A stretch of DNA of 64,000 nucleotides from Hungatella_A sp034142505 (GCA_034142505.1 JAWZDV010000062.1:1-64000); one strand, 5' to 3'. Positions 47,189-57,070 are shown, counted from the stretch's first letter. The notes: generated by a model from the sequence alone, not told the origin. Translations and numbers: made by a program.

Positions 47189-50100
47189 ATGACTGACAAA
47201 CAACTGGAGCGCGGCTCTCTGGAACTTTTTTCCCAGCCTGTGAGAGACTGGTTTACCGATGCCTTCGGGGCGCCCACCGACGTGCAGAACAAAGCCTGGC
47301 CCGCTATCGCGGCAGGAAGGGACGTCTTAGTCAGCGCGCCTACCGGAACCGGCAAGACGCTCTCCGCGTTTCTTATTTTTATTGACCGGCTGAACCGGCT
47401 GGCTTTGAAGGGGGAGTTGAGACAGGAGCTCTATCTCATTTACATTTCCCCGCTAAAATCTCTGGCGGGGGATATCCGGGAGAATCTGCGGCGGCCTCTC
47501 GACGGCATTGTCCGGGCTGAGGGACAGGTGGAGATTGAAACCGCAATCCGGACAGGGGACACTCCCCAAAAGGTGCGCCAGCGGATGATCAAGCATCCGC
47601 CCCATATTCTCATCACCACGCCGGAATCCCTCTATCTGATGCTGTCCTCCCGCGGCGGAAGGACCGTTCTTGGGACCGCCAGAGCCGTGATCATCGACGA
47701 ACTTCACGCGCTGATCGACACCAAGAGAGGGGCCCACTTAATGCTGTCCATCGCACGGCTTGACAGACTCTGCGGACAGCCGCTGCAGCGGATCGGTCTC
47801 TCCGCCACCATTGAACCTTTAGCACTGGCGGCGGAATATTTATCTCCGGAAAAAGCCGTGATCGCGGCGCCGCCTATGAATAAGAAGGTGGAGATCCAGG
47901 TGATCGGCACGCTTCCCGCCGAGGGGCGCAGAAAAGACCCGGTGTGGGAGGAGCTGGCGGTGGTGGTTTATGAACAATGTCTCCTGGCAAGGAGCGTCAT
48001 CGCTTTTTCCGAGGGACGGCGTTATGCGGAGAAGCTGGCGTATTATGTCAACCTGTTGGGCGGCGACGGATTTGCGAGAGTGCATCATGGGAGTCTTGCG
48101 AGAGAACAGAGGGACGAGGTAGAGGCAGCGCTGCGGGACGGACGGCTTCGTCTGCTGTGTGCCACGTCCTCCATGGAACTGGGTATCGACGTGGGCGACA
48201 TTGACAAGGTGTTACAGATCGGCTGTCCGCGGACGGTGTCCAGCACCATGCAGAGACTGGGGCGGGCCGGGCATAATCCCAACCGGGTCAGCGTGATGTA
48301 CATGTATCCAAGGACAGCCCCTGAAAGTATCTACTGCGGAATGACGGCCGAGACGGCCAGAAAAGGCGGCGTGGAGGAAGCCAGACCGCCCCGTCTCTGC
48401 CTTGATATTCTGGCCCAGCATCTGGTGTCCATGGCGGCCACCCAGGAATATACTGTGGAGGACGTGATGGGGATTCTTCAGCGGGCCTGGCCATTTACCG
48501 GTGTAACGGAGCGGGATGTGGCGGACGTGTTAAGGATGCTGGCCGGGGATTATGAGCACAGCCGGGAAATTCCGGCGCGGCCGCGGATTCTTTACGACAG
48601 AATCCATGGCGTCGTGTCAGGAGATCCGTATAGCCGCATGCTGGCCGTGGCTGCCGGCGGCACCATCCCGGATAAGGGGTTGTATACGGCGAAGACGGAA
48701 GACGGCGTGAAACTGGGAGAGCTGGACGAGGAATTTGTCTACGAGTCACGGATTGGCGATAAATTTGTGTTGGGGTCCTTTGCCTGGAAGATTCTCCGGA
48801 TGGACCGGGAGACGGTGGTTGTCACCCAGGTTTCGGCGGATGGAGCCAGACTTCCTTTCTGGAAAGGGGAAACCAAGGGCCGCGACTGGAAGACCAGCAT
48901 GGAATTTGGCAGGATTATGAGACGGTTGGAGGAAGCGATTCTGGATGACCGCCGGGACAGTGCGACAGATGACCGCCGGAACAATACGGCGGACGATTGC
49001 CGGGACAGCACGGGACACCCAACCAGAAAGGGCCGTCTGTTCGAAGCGCTGGAAGCCCTGGGACTGGACCAGGCGTCGGCGGATACGGCATCCGGGTTTT
49101 TAAAGAGACAGATGGCCGCGACGGGAGGACTGCCGAACGATAAAACAATCCTTGTGGAGCATTTTACAGATCATACCGGGTGTCATCAGGTTATGGTGCA
49201 CGCGCTGTTTGGCAGGCGGGTCAATGCTCCCCTCTCCCTCCTGATTCAGCGGACAGCTATGGAGATAAGCGGAATGAACGTCGGGTGTGTGGACGATGAG
49301 GACGGGTTTCTTCTCTTTCCTTATGGAAGCGGCGCGCTTCCTGAGAGACTGCTCTACGCGCCTGACCCGGATCAGGCGCGGCAGATTCTGGAAACCATTC
49401 TGCCGGAGACGCCGCTCTTTAACATGACCTTCCGTTACAGCGCGGCCAGGGCCTTGATGATGGGAATGAAGCGGAACGGACGCCAGCCGCTCTGGATGCA
49501 GCGGCTGAAGAGCACGGAGCTTTTGGATATGCTGGTGTCGGAAAAGAATCATCCGCTGATCCGGGAGACCAGAAGGGAATGTCTGGAGGATTTATGGGAT
49601 ATTGACAGTGTGGTTTCGGTGCTTCACGCCATACGCTCCGGCCTCATCACGGTCCGGGAAGTTTACGTGGACACCCTCTCCCCCATGTCCCTGCCCTGCC
49701 AATGGCAGGCGGAAGCCTCCCAAATGTATGAATACTCCCCCACGACCCCCGGAATCCGCCAGGCGGTCTATGATGAATTAAAGGAGATGGACAAGGTAAG
49801 GCCGGCACCGGAAGAGCTGGCCAGACAGCAGGAGCGGACGAGGCTGCCCGAAAATGAAGACCAGCTCCACTCCCTTCTCATGATAGAGGGCGATATAATG
49901 GCCGGCGAGCTTCCCGTTCCGGTGGAATGGCTGGAACAGCTGGCCGGACAAGGATTGGCCGCTTATATCGAGCCGGGTCTGTGGATCGCGGCGGAGCATT
50001 TGGAAACTTATGAAGCGGCGCTGGTGGGAGGCGCAGTAGTTGAAGAGGAATTGTCCGCTGGGCAGCTGGCAGATCTGAGAGAGAAACAAGCGGTCTCTGA

Positions 50101-51589
50101 CAGCCGGCTGACGGATAGCCGGAAAACTGCCGAAACACAATCTCTTGAAACCACTATGGCAGCGGCCGCCGGCATTGTCCGCCGTATGCTCTATTACCGC
50201 GGCGGTCAGACACCGGAGGAGATTCAGGACCGCTATCTATTTCCCGACGGAGTGGTGGAGCAGATGATAACAATTCTGACGGAAGAGAAGGCTGTTGTGG
50301 AGGACAGCGGTGTTTATTACCACGCAAAGCTGTACGACAGGGCCAGAAAGGCCCATTTGAGAAACCTCCGGCATTCCACCTCCACCCAGCCGCCGGAGCA
50401 TTTTGCGGCATTGATGGCCGGCCGGGCGCAGACTCCCGGGCCGTCGTCGGAGCAGCTTGCAAAAACGATACAACAGTACTGCGGCTGCCGGTTTCCGGTC
50501 CGGTTTTGGGAATCCGTCCTGTTTTCCGGGCGGGTCAAAAACTACACGGAGGCGGTGCTGGACCGGCTTCTCGCGGAGGGTGATTACTTCTGGAATATGT
50601 ACCCGGACGGCACCTTGAGCTTCCATCCGTATGAGGAAATCGACTGGGATGCCCCTCTTCCCGCCGTCCTCCCGGAGCAGGAAAGTTATGAGGGGCAGTC
50701 TTCGGAAACGGCAGTTCTTCTGGATGACGACGAACTGCGGATTTATCAGGAATTAAAACGGAGGGGCGCCAGTTTCTTAAAAAACCTGACGGAGATTCCC
50801 AAAACCGACAGCGCCCAGGAGGTGCTGCTCAGACTGGCGGAGAAGGGGCTCGTATGTGCCGACAGTTTCGTTCCGGTGCGCCAGTGGCAGAACCGGGAAA
50901 AGATCAAAAAGGCTGCCGCCAGACAGCGGGTCGGCGCCAGGGTTATGGCATTGTCGGCCGGCCGATGGGATATCGTCCGCCCAAGGAAGGAAAAAACGCG
51001 GGAGGAATGGCTGGAACTCTTTTTCCGGCAGACTCCCATCCTGTGCCGGGAAACCTTCCGAAAGGCGGTTTCCGACTGCGGCCAGAATTTCACCTGGCCG
51101 GAGGCGTTGGAATCCTTAAGAATCTGGGAATATACGGGCAGAGTCAGAAGAGGTTATTTTGCCTCCGGACTTTCCGGCGCCCAGTTTATCCGGAAAGAAG
51201 AGTTTGAGGGCGTCACCGCGGCACTTCAAACTGCACAGAATTCCATCCTCTGGATGAACGCCACGGACCCGGCTATGGCCTGGGGGAAATATCTGGCAAT
51301 CCCGGAGGAACAAACCTTTTTAAGCGTGGCCGGAACCGCTGTTGCTTTACAGGCAGGACGGATTGCGGCGGTTATGGAACGGCAGGGAAAGCTGCTGCGG
51401 ATGTTCGACAATGTGTCTGCCGCGGATGCCGAAGCCGTCATGACGGAATTCGTGGGGGGCTTCAAGAGAGGACAGATTTTCCCAGGCCAGAAAAGGCTGA
51501 TCCTGAAAGAGTATCCGGAGGATCTGGATGACATATTAAAGAAAGCCGGATTTATCAAGGAAATGAGGGATTACGTGCTGTACCGGTAA
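47189..51589 (+). CDS. Lhr-family superfamily 2 helicase
   Basis: Large ATP-dependent helicase of 1466 residues, close to full-length E. coli Lhr (about 1540). The helicase core (about 1-480) has Walker A APTGTGKT, DELH in VIIDELHAL, SATIEP and the motif VI GRAGHNPNR. Winged-helix and Lhr-specific domains (about 480-900) and a long C-terminal DUF4145/AlkZ-like region follow. Lhr proteins act in DNA repair. A linker insert near 586-609 is made of three 8-residue repeats encoded by a 24-bp tandem repeat. Another low-complexity insert (SDSRLTDSRKTAETQS) lies near 970. GGAGG precedes the ATG. No partner gene (e.g. exonuclease) is adjacent. Confidence 0.92.
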   Translation: MTDKQLERGSLELFSQPVRDWFTDAFGAPTDVQNKAWPAIAAGRDVLVSAPTGTGKTLSAFLIFIDRLNRLALKGELRQELYLIYISPLKSLAGDIRENLRRPLDGIVRAEGQVEIETAIRTGDTPQKVRQRMIKHPPHILITTPESLYLMLSSRGGRTVLGTARAVIIDELHALIDTKRGAHLMLSIARLDRLCGQPLQRIGLSATIEPLALAAEYLSPEKAVIAAPPMNKKVEIQVIGTLPAEGRRKDPVWEELAVVVYEQCLLARSVIAFSEGRRYAEKLAYYVNLLGGDGFARVHHGSLAREQRDEVEAALRDGRLRLLCATSSMELGIDVGDIDKVLQIGCPRTVSSTMQRLGRAGHNPNRVSVMYMYPRTAPESIYCGMTAETARKGGVEEARPPRLCLDILAQHLVSMAATQEYTVEDVMGILQRAWPFTGVTERDVADVLRMLAGDYEHSREIPARPRILYDRIHGVVSGDPYSRMLAVAAGGTIPDKGLYTAKTEDGVKLGELDEEFVYESRIGDKFVLGSFAWKILRMDRETVVVTQVSADGARLPFWKGETKGRDWKTSMEFGRIMRRLEEAILDDRRDSATDDRRNNTADDCRDSTGHPTRKGRLFEALEALGLDQASADTASGFLKRQMAATGGLPNDKTILVEHFTDHTGCHQVMVHALFGRRVNAPLSLLIQRTAMEISGMNVGCVDDEDGFLLFPYGSGALPERLLYAPDPDQARQILETILPETPLFNMTFRYSAARALMMGMKRNGRQPLWMQRLKSTELLDMLVSEKNHPLIRETRRECLEDLWDIDSVVSVLHAIRSGLITVREVYVDTLSPMSLPCQWQAEASQMYEYSPTTPGIRQAVYDELKEMDKVRPAPEELARQQERTRLPENEDQLHSLLMIEGDIMAGELPVPVEWLEQLAGQGLAAYIEPGLWIAAEHLETYEAALVGGAVVEEELSAGQLADLREKQAVSDSRLTDSRKTAETQSLETTMAAAAGIVRRMLYYRGGQTPEEIQDRYLFPDGVVEQMITILTEEKAVVEDSGVYYHAKLYDRARKAHLRNLRHSTSTQPPEHFAALMAGRAQTPGPSSEQLAKTIQQYCGCRFPVRFWESVLFSGRVKNYTEAVLDRLLAEGDYFWNMYPDGTLSFHPYEEIDWDAPLPAVLPEQESYEGQSSETAVLLDDDELRIYQELKRRGASFLKNLTEIPKTDSAQEVLLRLAEKGLVCADSFVPVRQWQNREKIKKAAARQRVGARVMALSAGRWDIVRPRKEKTREEWLELFFRQTPILCRETFRKAVSDCGQNFTWPEALESLRIWEYTGRVRRGYFASGLSGAQFIRKEEFEGVTAALQTAQNSILWMNATDPAMAWGKYLAIPEEQTFLSVAGTAVALQAGRIAAVMERQGKLLRMFDNVSAADAEAVMTEFVGGFKRGQIFPGQKRLILKEYPEDLDDILKKAGFIKEMRDYVLYR
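48944..49015 (+). repeat. 24-bp tandem repeat inside the Lhr gene
   Basis: Three in-frame copies of a 24-base unit (GATGACCGCCGGGACAGTGC-type) encode DDRRDSAT, DDRRNNTA and DDCRDSTG in a linker of the helicase. Copy number could vary between strains without breaking the frame. Confidence 0.85.
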
Positions 51590-51649
51590 GGAACTACAAG
51601 AAGGACTATAAGAACGATTATCAGAACGAATACAGAGGAGGACCTTTTC

Positions 51650-52450
51650 ATGATATCCGATTTTCATGTGCATACAGAATTTTCCGGCGACTGTGCCACC
51701 CCGGTCAGGGAGCAGATTGAGCGCGCGATCCAGCTTTCCATGCCAAGCCTTTGTCTCACGGACCACCACGATTTTGATGTCCATTCGGGAGAGATTGATT
51801 TTAACCTGGATCTGGAACATTATCTTCCGGCTATGGAGCAGATGCGGCAGGAATATGAATCCGCCATCCAGCTTCTGACCGGGATTGAGCTGGGACTGCA
51901 GACTCATTTAAACGGTTATTTTGATGAGCTGCTGGCGGCTTATGAGTTTGATTTTATCATCGGCTCCACCCATTTTGTCCATGGTCTGGACCCCTACTAC
52001 CCCCAGTTTTTCCACGGCCGGGAGGAGGCAAAGGCTTATGAGGAATACTTTGAGGTGCTGCTTCACAACGTAAAAACCCTGGACCAGTATGACGTGGTAG
52101 GACACATTGATTATATTGTGCGCTACGGTCCCAACAAGAATCTGTTTTACCGGTATGAGACCTATGCGGAGCTGTTGGAGGAGCTGTTGAAGACCATCAT
52201 CGACAAGGGAAAGGGCATCGAGTGCAACACTGCCGGCTTCCGCCATGGGTTAAAGCAGCCCAATCCCCATCCTGATATTTTGAGGCGTTACCGGGAACTT
52301 GGCGGAGAGATCATCACCGTCGGCTCCGACGCCCATACACCCTCGGATTTAGGCCTGGGTTTTGATACCGCCAGACAGCTGCTGCTCTCCTGCGGCTATG
52401 AATATTACACGACGTTTGAAAAAAGGAAACCGGTCTTCCACCGGCTCTGA
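51650..52450 (+). CDS. PHP-domain phosphatase, histidinol-phosphatase-like
   Basis: A PHP (polymerase and histidinol phosphatase) superfamily metalloenzyme, 266 residues. Metal-ligand motifs are DFHVHTEFSGD, LTDHHDFD, the Glu of TGIELGLQ, GSTHFVHG, VGHIDYIVRYG and the final GSDAHTPSDLG. The arrangement fits the HisK/HisJ group of histidinol phosphatases, but no other his gene is nearby, so another phosphoester substrate is possible. GGAGG is eight bases before the ATG. It lies 60 bases after lhr and 19 bases before the LytS-type kinase, all on the plus strand, so partial cotranscription is likely. Confidence 0.88.
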   Translation: MISDFHVHTEFSGDCATPVREQIERAIQLSMPSLCLTDHHDFDVHSGEIDFNLDLEHYLPAMEQMRQEYESAIQLLTGIELGLQTHLNGYFDELLAAYEFDFIIGSTHFVHGLDPYYPQFFHGREEAKAYEEYFEVLLHNVKTLDQYDVVGHIDYIVRYGPNKNLFYRYETYAELLEELLKTIIDKGKGIECNTAGFRHGLKQPNPHPDILRRYRELGGEIITVGSDAHTPSDLGLGFDTARQLLLSCGYEYYTTFEKRKPVFHRL

Positions 52451-52468
52451 CTTTAAGGAGAACTCTCT

Positions 52469-54178
52469 ATGACTGATAATATTTTCTTAAGCCTGACCTT
52501 AAATGTGGGTCTGCTGGTTCTTATCGCCACGCTGCTGACCAAGGTCCCGGTAGTCCGGCGTTTATTGTTGGACGAGACCAACTCCCTCTTCAGCCGCATG
52601 TCGCTGGCCGTCATTTTCGGCTGCGTCAGCATTCTCTCCACTTACACCGGTGTCGGCGTCAACGGGGCCATCGTCAACACCCGCGTCATCGGCGTCATCG
52701 CGGCGGGGCTGCTTGGCGGGCCTTATGTGGGGATCGGAGCCGCCGTCATCGCCGGTGTGCACCGCTATCTTTTTGATATCGGCGGCTTCACCGCGGTGTC
52801 CTGCGCCATGTCCACTCTGGTGGAGGGATTGCTGGGGGCATTTTTCTCCCGGTATTTCCGGCGTGGAAAATGGGATAACTTAAGCATTTTCCTGCTGACG
52901 GCTGCGGCGGAGATCTGCCAGATGATCATCATCCTGATCGTGGCCAAGCCCTACCCGGAGGCCCTGGCTCTGGTGAAAATCATCGCCTGGCCCATGGTCA
53001 TCTTAAATGCCTTCGGTATGGTGGCTTTTATCGGAACCTTCAACATTGTGTTTGTGGAGGAAGATAACGAGGCGGCCGGAAAGATGCGGCTGGCCTTTCA
53101 GATTGTGGAACAGTGTCTTCCCCATCTGAAGCGGGGTCTGCAAAGCCGGGAGGATATGGACGCCGCGGCCCGCATTATTTTCAATTCCATCAAATGCTCC
53201 TGTGTGATGATGACGGATACCCACCAGGTTCTGGCCTGCCAGGGCCAGCCAAAAGAGATGGAACTGTTTCAGTCCGGGGAACTGCCGGCCACCGCCCTGG
53301 AGGCTATGGAAATGCGGAAGGTGGTCTGCTGTTCCTCCGACGATAAGGAGAATCCGCTGTATCCGATTTTGAAAAATCATGTCATCATCGCCGCGCCGCT
53401 GATCGAGATGGACCAGCCGGTGGGGGCCCTGCTTCTGCTTGTGAAAAAACAGTGGCATTCCCCCGGCGCCAACATTTCCTTTGCGGATGACTTGGCCAAG
53501 CTGTTTTCCACCCAGTTGGAGCTGTCGGATCTGGAATACCAGAAGCGGCTGAGAAAGAAGGCGGAGTTCCAGGCGCTGCAGTCCCAGGTAAACCCGCATT
53601 TTCTTTACAATGCGCTGAACACCATTTCCAGCGTCTGCCGGGAAAATCCGGACCGGGCCAGGGAACTGCTGCTGGTACTGGCGACCTATTACCGCCAGAC
53701 GTTAGAGAATGAACGGTTTATGCTGAATCTGCACACGGAGCTCTATCACGTCAAGAATTATCTGGAACTGGAGAAAGCCCGGTTTGAGGAAAAGCTGCAG
53801 ATTGAGATTCTGGTACCGGAGGATCTGCACTGTATGGTTCCCGCCTTCATCCTCCAGCCGCTGGTGGAAAACGCCATCCGCTACGGCGCCAACAAAAAGG
53901 GAATCCGCTACGTGCGTATCCAGGCGCTAAAAGAAGGCAGCGCTGTCCGCATCCATGTGATCGACCATGGAACCGGGATTCGGGAAGAGGTGGTGCGGCA
54001 GCTTTACCAGGGCGGCGATTCGGAGCATTACGGCTTGAGCAATGTTCACAAGCGGCTGCTCAGCATTTACGGGGAGCAGGGAGGCTTAAAGATTGAAACT
54101 TCGGCGGAGGGCACGGACATCTCGTTCTGCGTGCTGCCCGACAGCTCCGCCGGTGACTTAACAGAAGAGGAGGGATAA
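52469..54178 (+). CDS. LytS/BtsS-type sensor histidine kinase
   Basis: A 569-residue membrane kinase. The 5TM_5TMR_LYT sensor domain has about five or six helices (about 5-195) with the conserved NTRVIGVIAAGLLGGP segment. A GAF-like cytoplasmic domain follows (about 210-345), then the His_kinase domain with His377 in QVNPHFLYNALNTI, and an HATPase with PLVENAIRYG and DHGTGI. LytS-family kinases sense small metabolites or membrane state; the E. coli member BtsS binds pyruvate. AAGGAG precedes the ATG. The response regulator starts three bases after its stop, and a CstA-family transporter follows, which supports a pyruvate- or carbon-sensing role. Confidence 0.92.
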   Translation: MTDNIFLSLTLNVGLLVLIATLLTKVPVVRRLLLDETNSLFSRMSLAVIFGCVSILSTYTGVGVNGAIVNTRVIGVIAAGLLGGPYVGIGAAVIAGVHRYLFDIGGFTAVSCAMSTLVEGLLGAFFSRYFRRGKWDNLSIFLLTAAAEICQMIIILIVAKPYPEALALVKIIAWPMVILNAFGMVAFIGTFNIVFVEEDNEAAGKMRLAFQIVEQCLPHLKRGLQSREDMDAAARIIFNSIKCSCVMMTDTHQVLACQGQPKEMELFQSGELPATALEAMEMRKVVCCSSDDKENPLYPILKNHVIIAAPLIEMDQPVGALLLLVKKQWHSPGANISFADDLAKLFSTQLELSDLEYQKRLRKKAEFQALQSQVNPHFLYNALNTISSVCRENPDRARELLLVLATYYRQTLENERFMLNLHTELYHVKNYLELEKARFEEKLQIEILVPEDLHCMVPAFILQPLVENAIRYGANKKGIRYVRIQALKEGSAVRIHVIDHGTGIREEVVRQLYQGGDSEHYGLSNVHKRLLSIYGEQGGLKIETSAEGTDISFCVLPDSSAGDLTEEEG

Positions 54179-54181
54179 CCC

Positions 54182-54901
54182 ATGCAGATTGCTGTTGTAG
54201 ACGATGAGCGGCCGGCCCGCAGTGAATTGAAACACCAGATCCTGTCGGTTCTGCCGGATGCGGAGATTCTGGAGGCGGACAGCGGGGTGTCGGCCCTGGA
54301 GCTGTTTGCTTCCCATACCTTTGATATCTTGTTTCTGGACATCAACTTAAATGATATGGAGGGAACCACGCTGGCAACCGCGGCGGCCAGGATGATGCCG
54401 GATGCCAAAATCATTTTCGCCACGGCCTACTCGGAGTACGCGGTGAAAGCGTTTGAATTAGGGGTATCCAATTATATTTTAAAGCCCTTTGACCCGGAGC
54501 GGTTAAGGATGGTCCTGGAAAAATGCGTGGCTGAAATGGAAAAAAGCGGTCCGTCGAAAACGCTGGCTAACCGGATCGCGGTCAATACCAACCGGAAGAC
54601 CATCTTTCTGGATGTAGAGAAAATCGCTTATATTGAGACAGCGGGGAGAAGCTGTATCATTCACAGCCAGACCGGAGACCTTGTGGAGAACCAGCTTCTG
54701 GGGGAATACGAAAAGAAGCTGTCGCCCTACGGTTTCTTCCGCATCCACAAAAGCTATCTGATCAATCCCCAGGCGGTCACGGAGCTGTTTCCCTGGGCCA
54801 ACAACAGTCTGGCTCTGCGCATGCAGGGATTTGAAAATGATATTCTTCCGGTTGCCAGAGATAAGGTGAAGGCCCTCCGGCAGATTCTGAATCTGATTTG
54901 A
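54182..54901 (+). CDS. LytTR-family response regulator
   Basis: A 239-residue response regulator. The receiver domain (1-120) has the acidic pocket VVDDE, phosphoacceptor Asp53 in FLDINL, and the Thr/Lys of ATAYSEYAVKAF and YILKPFD. The C-terminal LytTR DNA-binding domain (about 134-239) has YIETAGRSCIIH and FFRIHKSYLINP. The Shine-Dalgarno GGAGG overlaps the end of the kinase gene, giving tight coupling. It is expected to activate the CstA-family gene 170 bases downstream, as BtsR activates btsT. Confidence 0.93.
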   Translation: MQIAVVDDERPARSELKHQILSVLPDAEILEADSGVSALELFASHTFDILFLDINLNDMEGTTLATAAARMMPDAKIIFATAYSEYAVKAFELGVSNYILKPFDPERLRMVLEKCVAEMEKSGPSKTLANRIAVNTNRKTIFLDVEKIAYIETAGRSCIIHSQTGDLVENQLLGEYEKKLSPYGFFRIHKSYLINPQAVTELFPWANNSLALRMQGFENDILPVARDKVKALRQILNLI

Positions 54902-54930
54902 TTATTTACCAACATACAGATCTTCCTTTT

Positions 54931-55012
54931 ATGCACAAACTTTTACAGTTTGTGCATTATTTCTGCCTTTTCAGTCAAAAACCATTTTCTTTTGTGCATG
55001 TTTTTGTATAAT
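54931..55012 (+). promoter_or_regulatory. Regulatory region of the CstA-family transporter
   Basis: A hairpin ATGCACAAACT/AGTTTGTGCAT (54931-54957) contains ACAGTTTGT, which fits the loose LytTR half-site pattern, and may also end the kinase-regulator transcript. A perfect TATAAT (55007-55012) lacks a good -35, consistent with activator dependence. The link to the LytTR protein is inferred. Confidence 0.5.
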
Positions 55013-55074
55013 CATGTAAAGAAAGGGGTTACCATTACTAGAAATGACCGAAAAAAACAAGGAGGGGTTTTTGT

Positions 55075-56523
55075 ATGATTAGTTTCTTTTTATGTATCTT
55101 CTTACTGATTGGCGGATTTTTTCTTTACAGCAAGTTCACGGAAAAAGTGTTTGGCCCTGATGACCGGGAGACTCCGGCTACAGCTATGCAGGACGGAACG
55201 GACTATGTTCCCATGGGGACTGCCCGGATCTTCCTGATTCAGCTGTTGAATATCGCGGGGCTTGGTCCCATCTTCGGCGCTCTGGCCGGGGCGGCATGGG
55301 GACCTTCTGTATTTCTCTGGATTACCTTTGGCACTCTGCTTGGTGGCGGTGTCCACGACTACATGGTGGGCATGATGTCCATACGCCACAGAGGCGCCAG
55401 CGTATCCGAACTGACCGGAATGTATCTCGGCAACGGGATGAAGCAGGTCATGCGTGTGTTCTCCGTAGTATTGCTGGTGCTGGTCGGCGTTACTTTCTCC
55501 ACCGGACCGGCAAACCTGCTGGCAATGCTGACACCCCAGGTGCTGGATGCCAAATTCTGGCTGGCGGTAGTTCTGATTTACTATTTTATTGCAACCTTTG
55601 TTCCTATCGATAAAGTGATCGGTAAGGTTTATCCCATCTTCGGTATCTGCCTGATCGTTATGGCGCTTGGTGTGGGCGGAGCAATTGTGCTGGGAGACTA
55701 TACGATTCCAGAAATCACCTTACAGAATCTCCATCCAAAGGGAACTCCGATCTGGCCAACCATGTTTATTTCCGTGGCCTGCGGCGCCATCTCCGGGTTC
55801 CATGCGACACAGTCTCCGCTTATGGCGCGGTGTCTCACCAATGAGAGAAAGGGACGATCCGTATTTTACGGAGCCATGGTTGCCGAAGGTATTATCGCTT
55901 TGATCTGGGCCGCAGCCGGCGTGGCATTCTACAATGGCACCGGCGGACTGGTGGAAGCCCTGGCAGGCGGACAGGCTTCCGTAGTATATGAAATCTGCTT
56001 TAAGACCCTTGGCGGAGTTGGCGCTGTGATCGCTATGATCGGCGTTATCGCATGTCCGATTTCTTCCGCGGATACGGCTTACCGAAGCGCCCGTCTGACC
56101 TTGGCCGACTGGTTCAAGATTGACCAGAAACCGATTAAAAACCGGCTGATTCTGACCATTCCACTGCTGGGCGTGGGTGCAGTTTTAACCCAGATGGATG
56201 TGCAGGCTGTGTGGAGATATTTCTCCTGGAGCAACCAGACCCTGGCTATGATCGCACTCTGGGCCGCCAGCGTTTACCTGTATCGTAGAAAACGCCTTTA
56301 CTGGATTACCGCCCTGCCGGCAACCTTTATGTCAGCGGTTTCCTGTACTTACATATTGATGGCGGATGAGGGGCTTAAGCTTTCCACAGCTATCTCCTAC
56401 CCCATCGGAATTGTATTTGCGGCGCTCTGCCTGGGTACCTTTGTGTTTACCTGCGTGCTGAGAAAAGGGAAACATGCGGAAGACGCTTGCTATGATGTGG
56501 ATTTTTCAAAAGAACAGAAATAG
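55075..56523 (+). CDS. CstA/BtsT-family pyruvate or peptide transporter
   Basis: Carbon starvation protein A family transporter, 482 residues with about 12-13 helices. This is the short form found in anaerobes compared with about 700 residues in E. coli. Family segments are QLLNIAGLGPIFGALAGAAWGP, GTLLGGGVHDYMVGMMSIRHRGAS, ISVACGAISGFHATQSPLMARC and GVIACPISSADTAYRSARL. E. coli BtsT and CstA import pyruvate, which makes pyruvate a good guess. It lies directly after a LytS/LytTR pair, the same arrangement in function as btsSR-btsT. GGAGGGG precedes the ATG and a strong terminator follows. Confidence 0.92.
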   Translation: MISFFLCIFLLIGGFFLYSKFTEKVFGPDDRETPATAMQDGTDYVPMGTARIFLIQLLNIAGLGPIFGALAGAAWGPSVFLWITFGTLLGGGVHDYMVGMMSIRHRGASVSELTGMYLGNGMKQVMRVFSVVLLVLVGVTFSTGPANLLAMLTPQVLDAKFWLAVVLIYYFIATFVPIDKVIGKVYPIFGICLIVMALGVGGAIVLGDYTIPEITLQNLHPKGTPIWPTMFISVACGAISGFHATQSPLMARCLTNERKGRSVFYGAMVAEGIIALIWAAAGVAFYNGTGGLVEALAGGQASVVYEICFKTLGGVGAVIAMIGVIACPISSADTAYRSARLTLADWFKIDQKPIKNRLILTIPLLGVGAVLTQMDVQAVWRYFSWSNQTLAMIALWAASVYLYRRKRLYWITALPATFMSAVSCTYILMADEGLKLSTAISYPIGIVFAALCLGTFVFTCVLRKGKHAEDACYDVDFSKEQK

Positions 56524-56553
56524 ATATTGATCTGGCAGATTAGGAAAACAAAT

Positions 56554-56607
56554 AACCGCCAGGGGACAGACAATTGGCTGATCAGTCGTCCCCCGGCGGT
56601 TGTTTTT
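56554..56607 (+). terminator. Terminator of the CstA-family gene
   Basis: AACCGCC with AGGGGAC pairs to GTCCCCC with GGCGGTT (56554-56571 and 56585-56601), followed by GTTTTTG on the plus strand. It lies between the converging cstA-type and yhcH genes. Confidence 0.88.
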
Positions 56608-56626
56608 GTGTCAGACAGACACCTTG

Positions 56627-57070
56627 TTATTTTTTCACTTTGAATACGCACTTTTTGATGGCTTCCGGTTCGGTCAGACAGCCGCCCGGCGCATGGGCCT
56701 CTTCTGCCATACAGACGATAAACCGCCCTGGTCCCATGACGCAGTCCGCGCCTCTTGCCGCTTTCATAAACTGGATGTCCGGCTTGTACTCTCCAAGCGG
56801 CTCCAGGCCTTCCAGCCCGATGGCGATGACCTCGGTCCCTTTTAAGTCAATCTGGATATCCAGGTAATCTTTGTGGATCTCGTAACTCTCCTCTGTCAGC
56901 ACTTTTGTTGTGGCATCCATCACATTCACAAAGACCTCCTCTCCATCCACCTCTGTTTTTCCCATAGGCAGGGCGTTTAAATCGGTTTTTGTGATGAAAT
57001 CAATGGCGGTATCCAGATTCCTGCTGATCCCCTTATAATTCCCAATGTTGTCCAGTAAATCATAAATCAT
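56627..57070 (-). CDS. YhcH/YjgK/YiaL family protein
   Basis: A 147-residue cupin-like protein of the DUF386 family (YhcH, YjgK, YiaL), often found in sialic acid or sugar-derivative catabolic clusters and proposed to be a sugar isomerase/epimerase-like enzyme. Motifs are ARNLDTAIDF-like N-terminus (SRNLDTAIDFI), YEIHKDYLDIQ with the His and Asp/Glu that bind metal, and CMAEEAHAPGG near the end. It follows a Gfo/Idh/MocA gene by 95 bases but has its own promoter-like element (57111-57155). The substrate is probably related to whatever the adjacent ABC importer brings in. Confidence 0.88.
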   Translation of the reverse strand: MIYDLLDNIGNYKGISRNLDTAIDFITKTDLNALPMGKTEVDGEEVFVNVMDATTKVLTEESYEIHKDYLDIQIDLKGTEVIAIGLEGLEPLGEYKPDIQFMKAARGADCVMGPGRFIVCMAEEAHAPGGCLTEPEAIKKCVFKVKK

